A stretch of 35,210 nucleotides of DNA from Enterobacter sp. GTDB lineage: Bacteria > Pseudomonadota > Gammaproteobacteria > Enterobacterales > Enterobacteriaceae. The notes under the pieces were generated by a model. That model was given only the letters and a program-made list of their open reading frames with translations, was not told the DNA's origin and ran no database searches. Shown here piece by piece: positions 1-11,812 of this stretch. The translations under genes and the position numbers were made by a program. Position 1 is the first letter of the stretch, and every line of letters starts with the position of its first letter. The DNA is taken from NCBI GenBank assembly GCA_022649305.1, contig JALCNW010000047.1, positions 1 through 35,210 on the forward strand. The letters are read 5' to 3'.

Positions 1-1484
<1,484 letters not shown>

Positions 1485-1515
1485 TTACTCTTCTGTTAAA
1501 CGTGTTTACGAAATT

Positions 1516-1542
1516 GGCGGATAAGCGCGAGCGCCATCCGCC
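1516..1542. repeat. REP-like palindrome between pstS and pstC
   Basis: A 27-bp imperfect palindrome has arms ggcggat and atccgcc around a GC-rich centre (aagcgcgagcgcc). This matches the look of an enteric REP/PU unit. It is the only sizeable feature in the 81-bp gap between the pstS stop and the pstC start. REP hairpins in such positions are known to protect upstream mRNA from 3' exonucleases. Applying that here, to favour the abundant periplasmic protein over the permeases, is inference. Confidence 0.7.
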
Positions 1543-1562
1543 ATTTTCGTCAGAATGCTAAA

Positions 1563-2636
<1,074 letters not shown>

Positions 2637-2653
2637 TTAGTGGCTACGATGAG

Positions 2654-2710
2654 CAAAATAGGACAAACAGGTGACAGATAAATGTACGAATTATGACAGT
2701 TTTATGACAA
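2654..2710 (-). promoter_or_regulatory. pstS promoter with tandem Pho boxes (PhoB sites)
   Basis: Read on the minus strand, 2710-2693 is TTGTCATAAAACTGTCAT, which fits the PhoB consensus of two TGTCA direct repeats 11 bp apart. Further TGTCA-type repeats follow around 2688-2671 (ATCTGTCACCTG), giving a tandem array. A TATTTT -10 candidate lies at 2655-2660. The array sits about 70-105 bp upstream of the pstS start. This is the expected phosphate-starvation promoter, where PhoB replaces a good -35 element. The rest of the pstS-glmS gap (2711-2884) is AT-rich and shows no gene. Confidence 0.88.
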
Positions 2711-2884
2711 GAGAAATTGCACTTAAAAAACAAACAAATAAATGATATTAATCATAATGATAGCCATCTATATGGCAGTGGGTTTATAGAAATATTTTAT
2801 TTATGTGACACTACAAAAAGTAGCTGAAGATGACAGATTGTCATAAATAAATGCGCAAACGCGTTGATTGCAGTACGACAGAAA

Positions 2885-2914
2885 AGTAAAAAAAGCTCCA
2901 CCCAATGGTGGAGC
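2885..2914 (-). terminator. Rho-independent terminator of glmUS
   Basis: An 8-bp perfect stem (gctccacc at 2895-2902, ggtggagc at 2907-2914) encloses a 4-base loop. On the minus strand it is followed by a run of T residues at 2894-2888. It begins 12 bases after the glmS stop, so it ends the glmU-glmS transcript. Confidence 0.93.
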
Positions 2915-2960
2915 CTTAGGAAGGATTATTCTACGGTAACAGACTTCGCCAGGTTACGCG
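2899..2960 (-). other. Chromosomal attTn7 site, unoccupied
   Basis: Tn7 and relatives use TnsD to recognise the conserved last codons of glmS (here 2926 to about 2960) and insert about 25 bp downstream of the stop codon, which falls near base 2901 in the terminator loop. The glmS end and its terminator are intact and contiguous with the pstS upstream region. No transposon end is present, so the site is empty here. The position comes from knowledge of E. coli attTn7 and was not computed from an alignment. Confidence 0.75.
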
Positions 2961-4755
2961 GCTGGTCAACGTCGGTGCCTTTAATCAGCGCAACGTGATA
3001 GGCCAGCAACTGGAGTGGAACGGTATAGAAGATTGGCGCAATCACCTCTTCAACATGCGGCATCTCGATGATGTGCATGTTGTCGTTGCTGATAAAACCG
3101 GCGTCACGATCGGCAAAGACGTACAGCTGGCCGCCACGGGCGCGCACTTCTTCAATGTTGGATTTCAGTTTTTCCAGCAGTTCGTTATTCGGTGCCACCA
3201 CAATAACCGGCATATCCGCATCTATCAGCGCCAGCGGGCCGTGTTTCAGCTCACCTGCCGCGTAGGCTTCTGCGTGGATATAAGAGATCTCTTTCAGCTT
3301 CAGCGCGCCTTCAAGCGCAATCGGGAACTGATCGCCACGGCCCAGGAACAGCGCGTGATGTTTGTCTGAGAAATCTTCAGCCAGCGCTTCGATACGTTTG
3401 TCCTGAGACAGCATCTGCTCAATGCGGCTCGGCAGGGCTTGCAGACCGTGAACAATATCGTGCTCAATAGAAGCATCCTGGCCTTTCAGACGCGCCAGTT
3501 TAGCCACCAGCATGAGCAAAACCGTCAGCTGCGTGGTGAATGCTTTCGTCGATGCCACGCCAATTTCCGTTCCCGCTTTAGTCATCAGCGCCAGATCGGA
3601 CTCACGTACCAGAGAAGAACCCGGCACGTTACAGATGGCCAGAGAACCGAGGTACCCCAGCTCTTTAGAGAGTCGCAGTGCCGCCAGGGTATCCGCCGTT
3701 TCACCGGACTGGGAAAGAGTGATCATCAGGCTGTTGCGACGTACTGCTGATTTGCGATAGCGGAATTCCGAGGCAATTTCGACATCGCACGGTACGCCAG
3801 CCAGCGCTTCAAACCAGTAACGCGACACCATACCGGAGTTGTAAGAGGTGCCACAGGCCACAATCTGAATATGCTCAACCTTAGCGAGCATTTCATTCGC
3901 GTTTGCGCCCAGCTCGCTCAGATCAACTTCACCGTGAGTGATTCGGCCAATCAGCGTGTTTTTGATAGCGTTCGGCTGCTCGTAAATCTCTTTCTGCATG
4001 TAGTGACGGTAAGCGCCTTTGTCGCCAGCGTCATATTGCAGGTTAGATTCGATCTCCTGACGCTTAACCGGCGCGCCAGACTTATCAAAGACCGTCACGC
4101 TACGACGAGTGACTTCGGCAATATCGCCCTCTTCCAGGAAGATAAAGCGACGGGTCACAGGCAGCAGAGCCAGCTGATCGGAGGCGATAAAGTTTTCGCC
4201 CATGCCCATACCGATAACCATCGGGCTACCGGAGCGTGCTGCCAGAAGGGTGCTTGGATCGCGAGAATCCATAATCACCGTACCGTATGCGCCACGCAGC
4301 TGAGGGATTGCGCGCAGCACTGCTTCACGCAGCGTGCCGCCCTGCTCCAGCTCCCAGTGTACGAGGTGAGCAATCACTTCGGTATCGGTTTCAGAAACGA
4401 AGGTATAACCGCGCGCTTTCAGCTCTTCACGCAGGGGTTCGTGATTTTCGATAATGCCGTTATGCACCACCACGATGTGTTCAGACACATGCGGGTGAGC
4501 GTTACCTTCAGAGGGTTCGCCGTGCGTTGCCCAGCGAGTATGGGCAATACCTGTCCCGCCATGCAGCGGCGTATCTTCCGCAGCTTGCGCCAGCATTTGC
4601 ACTTTACCCAGGCGGCGCAGACGGGTCATGTGACCTTCTGCATCAACAACTGCCAGACCGGCAGAGTCGTAACCACGGTATTCCAGACGACGTAACCCTT
4701 CGATAAGGATTTCAGCAATATCACGCTGCGCAACTGCGCCAACAATTCCACACAT
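2926..4755 (-). CDS. glmS: Glutamine--fructose-6-phosphate aminotransferase GlmS
   Basis: This cytoplasmic enzyme makes glucosamine-6-phosphate from fructose-6-phosphate and glutamine, the first committed step to UDP-GlcNAc for peptidoglycan and LPS. The 609-residue length is that of the family. The N-terminal class II glutamine amidotransferase domain starts MCGIVGAV, with Cys2 as the nucleophile after Met removal, followed by [11 protein letters not shown] and HTRWATHG. Two SIS sugar-isomerase domains follow, with CGTSYNSG and [11 protein letters not shown] in the first. The C-terminus ends with the conserved [13 protein letters not shown]. It is the second gene of glmU-glmS, 178 bp after glmU, with ribosome-binding site AGGAAAT. 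In E. coli its expression depends on processing of the glmUS mRNA and activation by the sRNA GlmZ. Confidence 0.99.
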   Translation of the reverse strand: MCGIVGAVAQRDIAEILIEGLRRLEYRGYDSAGLAVVDAEGHMTRLRRLGKVQMLAQAAEDTPLHGGTGIAHTRWATHGEPSEGNAHPHVSEHIVVVHNGIIENHEPLREELKARGYTFVSETDTEVIAHLVHWELEQGGTLREAVLRAIPQLRGAYGTVIMDSRDPSTLLAARSGSPMVIGMGMGENFIASDQLALLPVTRRFIFLEEGDIAEVTRRSVTVFDKSGAPVKRQEIESNLQYDAGDKGAYRHYMQKEIYEQPNAIKNTLIGRITHGEVDLSELGANANEMLAKVEHIQIVACGTSYNSGMVSRYWFEALAGVPCDVEIASEFRYRKSAVRRNSLMITLSQSGETADTLAALRLSKELGYLGSLAICNVPGSSLVRESDLALMTKAGTEIGVASTKAFTTQLTVLLMLVAKLARLKGQDASIEHDIVHGLQALPSRIEQMLSQDKRIEALAEDFSDKHHALFLGRGDQFPIALEGALKLKEISYIHAEAYAAGELKHGPLALIDADMPVIVVAPNNELLEKLKSNIEEVRARGGQLYVFADRDAGFISNDNMHIIEMPHVEEVIAPIFYTVPLQLLAYHVALIKGTDVDQPRNLAKSVTVE

Positions 4756-4800
4756 AGTTAGATTTCCTGTTAATGGCGTTATGCCATGCGTTGTCGCTGA
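4756..4800 (-). promoter_or_regulatory. glmS leader with hairpin near the Shine-Dalgarno (probable GlmZ-controlled region)
   Basis: Just upstream of the glmS ATG, read on the minus strand, is a small inverted repeat, ATGGC ATAAC GCCAT (4787-4773), then AACAGGAAAT as ribosome-binding site. In E. coli the equivalent leader folds back to hide the ribosome-binding site and is opened by base pairing with GlmZ. The hairpin and ribosome-binding site are seen here. The GlmZ pairing is inferred from the conserved position, because the sRNA gene is outside the window. Confidence 0.5.
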
Positions 4801-4888
4801 CCTGTATTTACCCTTTACGGGTGCCCCGAGCCTTGTAGAGAGTGGGGTTATATTTTTAGTACTGCTTTTGGGAGGAGGATTATATTAT

Positions 4889-4925
4889 CCCCTCACCCCG
4901 GCCCTCTCCCCAAAGGGGCGAGGAG
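4889..4925. repeat. Dispersed palindromic repeat (box C-like) in the glmU-glmS spacer
   Basis: This GC-rich block stands out from AT-rich flanks. It contains cctcaccccggccctctcc followed by an inverted repeat, ctctcccc aaa ggggcgag, with one mismatch. It resembles the short repeat of the CCCTCTCCC-GGGAGAGGG type scattered through enteric genomes. It begins nine bases after the glmU stop codon. A shorter relative lies at 26692-26711 behind kup. The family name is from memory; the palindrome and the composition shift are directly visible. Confidence 0.65.
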
Positions 4926-4933
4926 TAAATCTG

Positions 4934-6304
4934 TTACTTTATTTTTACCGGACGCTGCCAGCCTGACTTCTGAACCTGCGGCACGCGGCTGATCACCAGC
5001 TCGTTATCTGCCACATCGCGCGTCACGGTTGTGCCTGCGGCAATGGTGGCACCGTTGCCGATAGTCACCGGTGCCACTAGCTGGCTGTCGGAGCCGACAA
5101 ACACATCATCGCCAATGATAGTTTTGAATTTGTTCGCGCCATCGTAGTTACAGGTGATGGTGCCTGCGCCGATATTCACGTTATCGCCAATTTCCGCGTC
5201 ACCCAGGTAGGTCAGATGACCCGCTTTTGAGCCTTTACCCAGACGCGCTTTTTTCATTTCGACGAAGTTACCGACATGCGCGCCTTCCAGCAGTTCCGCA
5301 CCAGGGCGCAGACGCGCGAACGGACCGATAGTACAGGCCGCTTGCAGATGTGCATCTTCCACCACGCTGTACGGGCTAATCTCACAATCATCACCGATGA
5401 CGCTGTTTTTGATAACACAACCGGTACCAATCTTGACGCGATCGCCAAGCTGAACGTTGCCTTCAATAATAACGTTAGTGTCAATTTCAACATCGCGCCC
5501 GTGAGACAGGGTACCGCGCAGATCGAAACGCGCCGGATCGCGCAGCATGACGCCAGCCAGCAGCAGTTTCTCTGCTTGCTCGGCCTGATAAATACGCTCA
5601 AGGCGAGAAAGCTGAAGACGATTATTCACCCCGTCGGTTTCGCTAATACGTGCCGGATGGACGGCGGCAATCTCGCGACCTTCCTGGTACGCCATCGCAA
5701 TGATGTCGGTGATGTAATATTCGCCCTGAGCATTATTGTTGTTCAACTTCGACAGCCAGCGTTTTATATCTGCGCCGTTGGCAATCAGGATACCGGTGTT
5801 GATCTCCTGAATCCGGCGTTGTTCCTCGCTGGCATCTTTATGCTCAACGATGCCGGTGACGTTTCCGTTTTCACGGGTAATGCGGCCATAGCCAGTCGGA
5901 TCGTCCAGCTCCACGGTTAACAAACCGATGCCGCCCTGCGGCTTGGCTTCACGCAGGCGGGTCAATGTTTCAACGGAGATCAACGGCACGTCGCCGTAAA
6001 GCATCAGGATATCTTCGTCATCGGCAAAGAACGGCGCGGCCTGCTGCATCGCGTGGCCTGTTCCCAGTTGTTCAGCCTGAAGCACCCAGTTGAGCTTGTC
6101 ATCACGCAGCGTCTGTTTTAGCAGATCGCCTCCGTGTCCATAGACCATATGAACCTGGCGAGCGCCTAAATCATTTGCTGCATCAATAACATGCTTCACC
6201 ATCGGCTTTCCTGCCAGCGTGTGCAGCACTTTAGGAAGATCGGAATACATGCGGGTACCTTTGCCAGCGGCAAGGATGACCACGCTCATCGTATTATTCA
6301 ACAT
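4934..6304 (-). CDS. glmU: Bifunctional UDP-N-acetylglucosamine pyrophosphorylase / glucosamine-1-phosphate acetyltransferase GlmU
   Basis: This enzyme acetylates glucosamine-1-phosphate with acetyl-CoA and then couples it to UTP, giving UDP-GlcNAc. The 456 residues equal the E. coli length. The N-terminal nucleotidyltransferase domain carries [15 protein letters not shown] (about residues 11-25), the YGDVPLI metal site and GYGRITREN. From about residue 250 a left-handed beta-helix of hexapeptide repeats forms the acetyltransferase (for example [20 protein letters not shown], then [20 protein letters not shown]). It is the first gene of glmU-glmS. Its upstream region is shared with a divergent pectate lyase gene and contains two NagC-like sites. 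Confidence 0.99.
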   Translation of the reverse strand: MLNNTMSVVILAAGKGTRMYSDLPKVLHTLAGKPMVKHVIDAANDLGARQVHMVYGHGGDLLKQTLRDDKLNWVLQAEQLGTGHAMQQAAPFFADDEDILMLYGDVPLISVETLTRLREAKPQGGIGLLTVELDDPTGYGRITRENGNVTGIVEHKDASEEQRRIQEINTGILIANGADIKRWLSKLNNNNAQGEYYITDIIAMAYQEGREIAAVHPARISETDGVNNRLQLSRLERIYQAEQAEKLLLAGVMLRDPARFDLRGTLSHGRDVEIDTNVIIEGNVQLGDRVKIGTGCVIKNSVIGDDCEISPYSVVEDAHLQAACTIGPFARLRPGAELLEGAHVGNFVEMKKARLGKGSKAGHLTYLGDAEIGDNVNIGAGTITCNYDGANKFKTIIGDDVFVGSDSQLVAPVTIGNGATIAAGTTVTRDVADNELVISRVPQVQKSGWQRPVKIK

Positions 6305-6362
6305 ACGCGTCCTGACTGTAATTTGAGTGAGAAGTAGAACCCTTTGACGTTGAAAATTCTAC

Positions 6363-6381
6363 ATATTTTGCGCCATAAAAT
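6363..6381 (-). promoter_or_regulatory. Proximal NagC-like operator of glmU
   Basis: The 19-bp sequence atattttgcgccataaaat is an imperfect inverted repeat of the NagC/Mlc type (AT-rich arms, a CG-containing centre). Its centre is about 68 bp upstream of the glmU start. In E. coli NagC activates glmU from two sites about 153 bp apart, and the second candidate here is 154 bp upstream of this one. That spacing is the main support. Confidence 0.6.
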
Positions 6382-6515
6382 GGACTGCTGATAAAACGTT
6401 CAACATCTGCCTTTAATGGTTATTTGAGGATACTTTTAAGGGCAGAGTAAATCACTTTTCTTCTGGAAAATAGCCTTCTTGCGGTAAGTCGCCAGCCCAC
6501 ACAACAGGTTAGCTA

Positions 6516-6536
6516 TTTATTCGCCTAAAAAATAAA
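6516..6536 (-). promoter_or_regulatory. Distal NagC-like operator of glmU
   Basis: The core ttattcgcctaaaaaataa is an inverted repeat with TTATT and AATAA arms, a good NagC-type match. It is centred near 6526, 154 bp from the proximal site. It also lies 113 bp upstream of the start of the divergent pectate lyase gene, so NagC bound here could affect both directions. That second effect is only a suggestion. Confidence 0.6.
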
Positions 6537-6586
6537 GATCGCTTAAAAGCAAAACACTGTTTTAATTATTCAATATTGTGACAACC

Positions 6587-6611
6587 AAAAAAGAAACAAC
6601 GTTTCATCTTG
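6587..6611 (+). promoter_or_regulatory. KdgR-type operator upstream of the pectate lyase gene
   Basis: A run of six A residues leads into the inverted repeat gaaac aac gtttc (6593-6605), followed by atcttg. From memory, the soft-rot KdgR box has six A residues, then RAAAYATTGTTTCATTTGT, and this site agrees at about 20 of 25 positions. KdgR represses pectin-catabolism genes and is released by 2-keto-3-deoxygluconate. The site ends 37 bp before the lyase ATG, a suitable place for repression. No kdgR gene is in the window. Confidence 0.75.
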
Positions 6612-6648
6612 ATGATAATGGCGCTCAATTATCAATCAGGAGAATAAG

Positions 6649-8748
6649 ATGAACTATAAAATACCTCTGGCCTTAATGATGTGTAGCGCATTCGTCGTCA
6701 ACGCGGCAGAACAGCAGCAAGTCTGGAAAGCGATCGCCTTTGGGCAATCAACGGACGTCAATTTTTCCTCAAACGTGTTGCCAGAAAAAATTGGCGTAAA
6801 CGATGTCACGATTGACGGGAAAATACTGACGCCGCACGACGAAGCCGATCTGACAAAGCCAATAACGCTTGAAAGCCGAGGCGGCAAAATTGCTAATTCG
6901 CACGATGGGCTGACCTTCTTTTATACTCAACTGCCCACCAGTCAGAACTTCATATTACAAGCCACAGTCCGGGTGGACCAGTTTGGCCCGGAAAACGGCG
7001 CAAAACCAGCAGCCCAGGAAGGCGCTGGTTTGCTGGTACGTGACGTCATTGGCGTACCTCGGCAGCAGCCTTTGAAAGAGGGTTATGAAGAATTCCCTGC
7101 GGCCTCAAATCTGGTGATGAATGCGATTATGACCCAGGATAAAAAGGATAATCTGCGGGTAAAAATGCAGACCATCACTCGCGAAGGTATTTCCAGCCCG
7201 TGGGGTAACGCCGGCGCAGCTATCAAAAAGCAGAGCTATAAGGAAGAGGTGGACCTTAGTCAGACTCCGGAATTCCGCCTAAGACTGCAAAGAACCCACG
7301 ACGGATTTACTACCGCCTGGGCTCCCGTTGGAAGTGATGCGTGGGTAAGCCAGAGTGTGCCTCGCGCCGACCTCATATCCGTGCAAAATCACGACCGATA
7401 TTACGTAGGGTTCTTTGCCTCTCGTAACGCCAAAATCACGGTAACCCATGCTTCGCTCGTCCTGTCTCCGGCAAAAACGATTGCCGCCAGCCCCTGGAAG
7501 GCAAAAGCATTACCAGCCGTGGTGCAAGTGATCTCAGCAAGCAAAAGTTCGACTAAAGCATACCAGGTGCAGGCACGGGCTAACTACGATGGCATGTTCA
7601 GTCTGCGACAAAATGAAGTGGTGATCGGTAATGACAAATCTGTCAAAGCGGGTGAAATGTATTCCGTACCTACGACACTCGGCGATAACAACGTCTTTAG
7701 CATGACCTTTACTCCCACTAGCGGCGATCCTGTTCAGCAGGAATTTACCGTCGAGAAAGTAGTTGGCTTAACGTCCACGACGTGGCATGTCTCCCCCGAG
7801 GGGAAAGCGGATGGGGAAGGGACTCTCGCCTCTCCACTGGATTTAACCACTGCTTTGAGCCTGCTCGCGCCTGGAGGAAAAATCATTCTCGCGCCCGGAA
7901 ATTATCCTCGCAGCGACATTCCCCTTTCTGCCAGCGGTAATGCGCAGCAGATAAAAACGCTGCAAGCAGATGGAAAAGCCGTGGTGCATGGGTTGCTGCT
8001 GGATGCCAGCTACTGGCATATCAAAGGTATCGACATTACCGGAAAGAGCCTGCGCATACAGGGAAGCCATAACGTGATTGAAGATGTTACGGCTTATCGC
8101 AATGACGATACGGGGATCCAGATTTCATCCCCGGATAACGTTGGTCGCCCGCTGTGGGCAAGCTATAACCAAGTGATTAACTCTGAATCCTATGCCAATG
8201 AAGATCCCGGCAAGATTAATGCCGATGGATTTGCCGTGAAGATGCGCGTCGGAGAGGGGAATCGTCTTGATAAATGCTATTCCCACGACAATATCGACGA
8301 CGGATTTGACCTGTTTAACAAAATTGAAGACGGCGCGAATGGCGTAGTGGTGATCGAGAATTCAATCGCTCGCAATAATACCAGCAACGGATTCAAACTG
8401 GGTGGAGAAGGCCAGCCCGTGGCGCACGAGGTACGCAACAGTAAAGCCATTGGCAATCATCTGGATGGGTTTACCGACAACTTCAATCCTGGGGCGCTGG
8501 TGGTGGCTAATAACGTCGCGATAGACAACCAACGTTTCAACTTTATCTTCCGGCCAAGCCCGTATGGCGATGCCTCTACACAGGGTTTCTTTACGGGGAA
8601 TAAATCGGTGCGTACGCAACCCGGGAAGTATGACGATGCGGTAGTCGGCAACGTTGATGCGACGAATTATTTTATCGAGAAGGGTAAAAGCGTGAACAGC
8701 AGCGGGGAAGTGCTGCCTGATGGCGCTTCGCTTATCACACAACGGTAA
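6649..8748 (+). CDS. Secreted polysaccharide lyase family 9 (PL9) pectate/exopolygalacturonate lyase, PelX-like
   Basis: This protein probably cleaves polygalacturonate by beta-elimination in the periplasm or outside the cell. The 699 residues start with a Sec signal peptide (MNYKIPLALMMCSAFVVNA, cleavage near 19-20). Residues of about 25-375 form an N-terminal region I cannot assign beyond its likeness to Dickeya PelX. From about residue 378 (TWHVSPEG) a right-handed beta-helix follows, with NDDTGIQI at 485-492, NADGFAVKM at 524-532, NIDDGFDLF at 548-556 and NGFKLGG at 580-586. By comparison with Pel9A, D526, D550, D551 and D554 are the likely calcium ligands and K583 the catalytic lysine. 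Ribosome-binding site AGGAG precedes the ATG. E. coli K-12 has no gene here, so it is an accessory insertion between glmU and atpC. Whether it is endo- or exo-acting is not settled. Confidence 0.88.
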   Translation: MNYKIPLALMMCSAFVVNAAEQQQVWKAIAFGQSTDVNFSSNVLPEKIGVNDVTIDGKILTPHDEADLTKPITLESRGGKIANSHDGLTFFYTQLPTSQNFILQATVRVDQFGPENGAKPAAQEGAGLLVRDVIGVPRQQPLKEGYEEFPAASNLVMNAIMTQDKKDNLRVKMQTITREGISSPWGNAGAAIKKQSYKEEVDLSQTPEFRLRLQRTHDGFTTAWAPVGSDAWVSQSVPRADLISVQNHDRYYVGFFASRNAKITVTHASLVLSPAKTIAASPWKAKALPAVVQVISASKSSTKAYQVQARANYDGMFSLRQNEVVIGNDKSVKAGEMYSVPTTLGDNNVFSMTFTPTSGDPVQQEFTVEKVVGLTSTTWHVSPEGKADGEGTLASPLDLTTALSLLAPGGKIILAPGNYPRSDIPLSASGNAQQIKTLQADGKAVVHGLLLDASYWHIKGIDITGKSLRIQGSHNVIEDVTAYRNDDTGIQISSPDNVGRPLWASYNQVINSESYANEDPGKINADGFAVKMRVGEGNRLDKCYSHDNIDDGFDLFNKIEDGANGVVVIENSIARNNTSNGFKLGGEGQPVAHEVRNSKAIGNHLDGFTDNFNPGALVVANNVAIDNQRFNFIFRPSPYGDASTQGFFTGNKSVRTQPGKYDDAVVGNVDATNYFIEKGKSVNSSGEVLPDGASLITQR

Positions 8749-8775
8749 GCGTGGCGCCACTCGGCATTCAGCGGA

Positions 8776-8847
8776 TTACAGGTTGAACGTACCGAAAGAA
8801 ACGTTCATGTTGCTGAAGAGAGCGATGACTTTGTTGATCAGTTTCAT
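8776..8847 (-). CDS. Candidate 23-residue small protein of unknown function
   Basis: A short frame on the minus strand begins MKLINKVIALFS and ends FGTFNL, with a TAA stop. It starts with ATG preceded by AGGA nine bases upstream. The peptide has a basic N-terminus (K2, K6), a hydrophobic stretch and no acidic residue, so it could be a membrane-associated amphipathic peptide. About 30 bp upstream of the ATG lies the first of two consensus CRP sites, and the second is 57 bp further away. This control region has no other gene to serve: the divergent direction leads only into the atp terminator. I do not recognise the peptide. Its start resembles the CRP-linked E. coli small protein AzuC only loosely. 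The transcript might instead be a regulatory RNA. Confidence 0.5.
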   Translation of the reverse strand: MKLINKVIALFSNMNVSFGTFNL

Positions 8848-8878
8848 AATAGTGTCCTGATTTTATCGGAGTTAGTTA

Positions 8879-8894
8879 TGTGACTTACATCACA
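8879..8894 (-). promoter_or_regulatory. CRP site 1 (proximal)
   Basis: The sequence tgtgacttacatcaca has the perfect consensus halves TGTGA and TCACA with a 6-bp spacer. It is centred 39-40 bp upstream of the small-ORF ATG. Confidence 0.82.
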
Positions 8895-8900
8895 AAACCA

Positions 8901-8929
8901 AGTCTACACTTCAAAAATTAACCGATCAA
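8901..8929 (-). promoter_or_regulatory. Possible promoter of the small ORF
   Basis: On the minus strand there is TTGATC (8929-8924), a 17-bp spacer and TAGACT (8906-8901), which would start RNA near 8894. The hexamers are moderate. With this start the CRP sites fall at about -49.5 and +7.5, not classical activating positions. A second -10-like TAAAAT lies at 8865-8860. The true start is therefore unresolved. Confidence 0.35.
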
Positions 8930-8935
8930 CATTTT

Positions 8936-8951
8936 TGTGAGCTTTATCACA
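8936..8951 (-). promoter_or_regulatory. CRP site 2 (distal)
   Basis: The sequence tgtgagctttatcaca again has perfect TGTGA and TCACA halves around a 6-bp spacer. Its centre is 57 bp from that of site 1. Two perfect CRP sites within 75 bp are most unlikely by chance. Confidence 0.82.
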
Positions 8952-9000
8952 AAATAATAAAACACCTTTTCAGTTTCATTTTTAGTAAAACGCAGGCATA

Positions 9001-9031
9001 AAAAAGCCAGTCTGAAACCAGACTGGCTTTT
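9001..9031 (-). terminator. Rho-independent terminator of the atp operon (possibly bidirectional)
   Basis: A 9-bp perfect stem, gccagtctg (9006-9014) and cagactggc (9019-9027), has a 4-base loop. On the minus strand it runs into six T residues. On the plus strand four T residues follow the stem, so weaker termination in that direction is possible. It begins 19 bases downstream of the atpC stop. Confidence 0.95.
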
Positions 9032-9049
9032 GTGCTTTTCAAGCCGGTG

Positions 9050-9469
9050 TTACATCGCTTTTTTGGTCAACTCGATAACGCGTAACTTCGCGATCGCTTT
9101 GGCCAGTTCAGCAGACGCCTGTGCGTAATCCACGTCGCCATGAGAGCTTTTAATGTGCTCTTCTGCTTTACGCTTCGCTTCCAGAGCTCGTGCTTCGTCG
9201 AGATCCTGGCCACGGATAGCGGTATCAGCAAGAACGGTCACACTACCAGGCTGCACTTCAATCATGCCGCCGGACAGATAGATAAACTCTTCATGACCGA
9301 ACTGTTTTACGATGCGGATCATACCAGGCTTAATGGCGGTGAGCAGCGGTGCGTGCCCTGGGAAAATACCCAGTTCACCTTCACTACCCGTTACCTGGAT
9401 TTTTTCGACCAGACCAGAGAACATTTGTTGCTCTGCGCTGACGACGTCCAGGTGGTAAGTCATTGCCAT
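9050..9469 (-). CDS. atpC: ATP synthase F1 epsilon subunit
   Basis: This is the epsilon subunit of the F1 sector, part of the central stalk and an intrinsic inhibitor of ATP hydrolysis. The 139 residues equal the E. coli length. The N-terminal beta-sandwich contains [17 protein letters not shown] and [19 protein letters not shown]. The C-terminal helical hairpin contains [16 protein letters not shown] and ends with IELTKKAM. It is the last gene of the operon, 20 bp after atpD and just before a strong terminator. Confidence 0.99.
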   Translation of the reverse strand: MAMTYHLDVVSAEQQMFSGLVEKIQVTGSEGELGIFPGHAPLLTAIKPGMIRIVKQFGHEEFIYLSGGMIEVQPGSVTVLADTAIRGQDLDEARALEAKRKAEEHIKSSHGDVDYAQASAELAKAIAKLRVIELTKKAM

Positions 9470-9489
9470 ATCACCCTCCGATTAAGGCG

Positions 9490-11762
<2,273 letters not shown>

Positions 11763-11782
11763 GAGCTTCTCCTCAATGCCTT

Positions 11783-11806
11783 GCGGTCTGTCCTAAGACA
11801 GACCGC
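11783..11806 (-). repeat. Intercistronic hairpin between atpA and atpG
   Basis: A 10-bp perfect inverted repeat (gcggtctgtc and gacagaccgc) with a 4-base loop fills half of the 50-bp gap. It has no following T-run, so it is unlikely to be a terminator. It may act as an mRNA processing or stability element that tunes alpha and gamma synthesis. That role is inference. Confidence 0.7.
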
Positions 11807-11812
11807 CGGACG

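Noticed and set aside
3871..4695. Open frame of 274 codons opposite glmS
   Set aside because: Antisense shadow of glmS codon bias with no recognisable protein features.
8362..8760. Minus-strand frame of 132 codons opposite the pel 3' end
   Set aside because: No ribosome-binding site and no domain; explained by pel coding bias.
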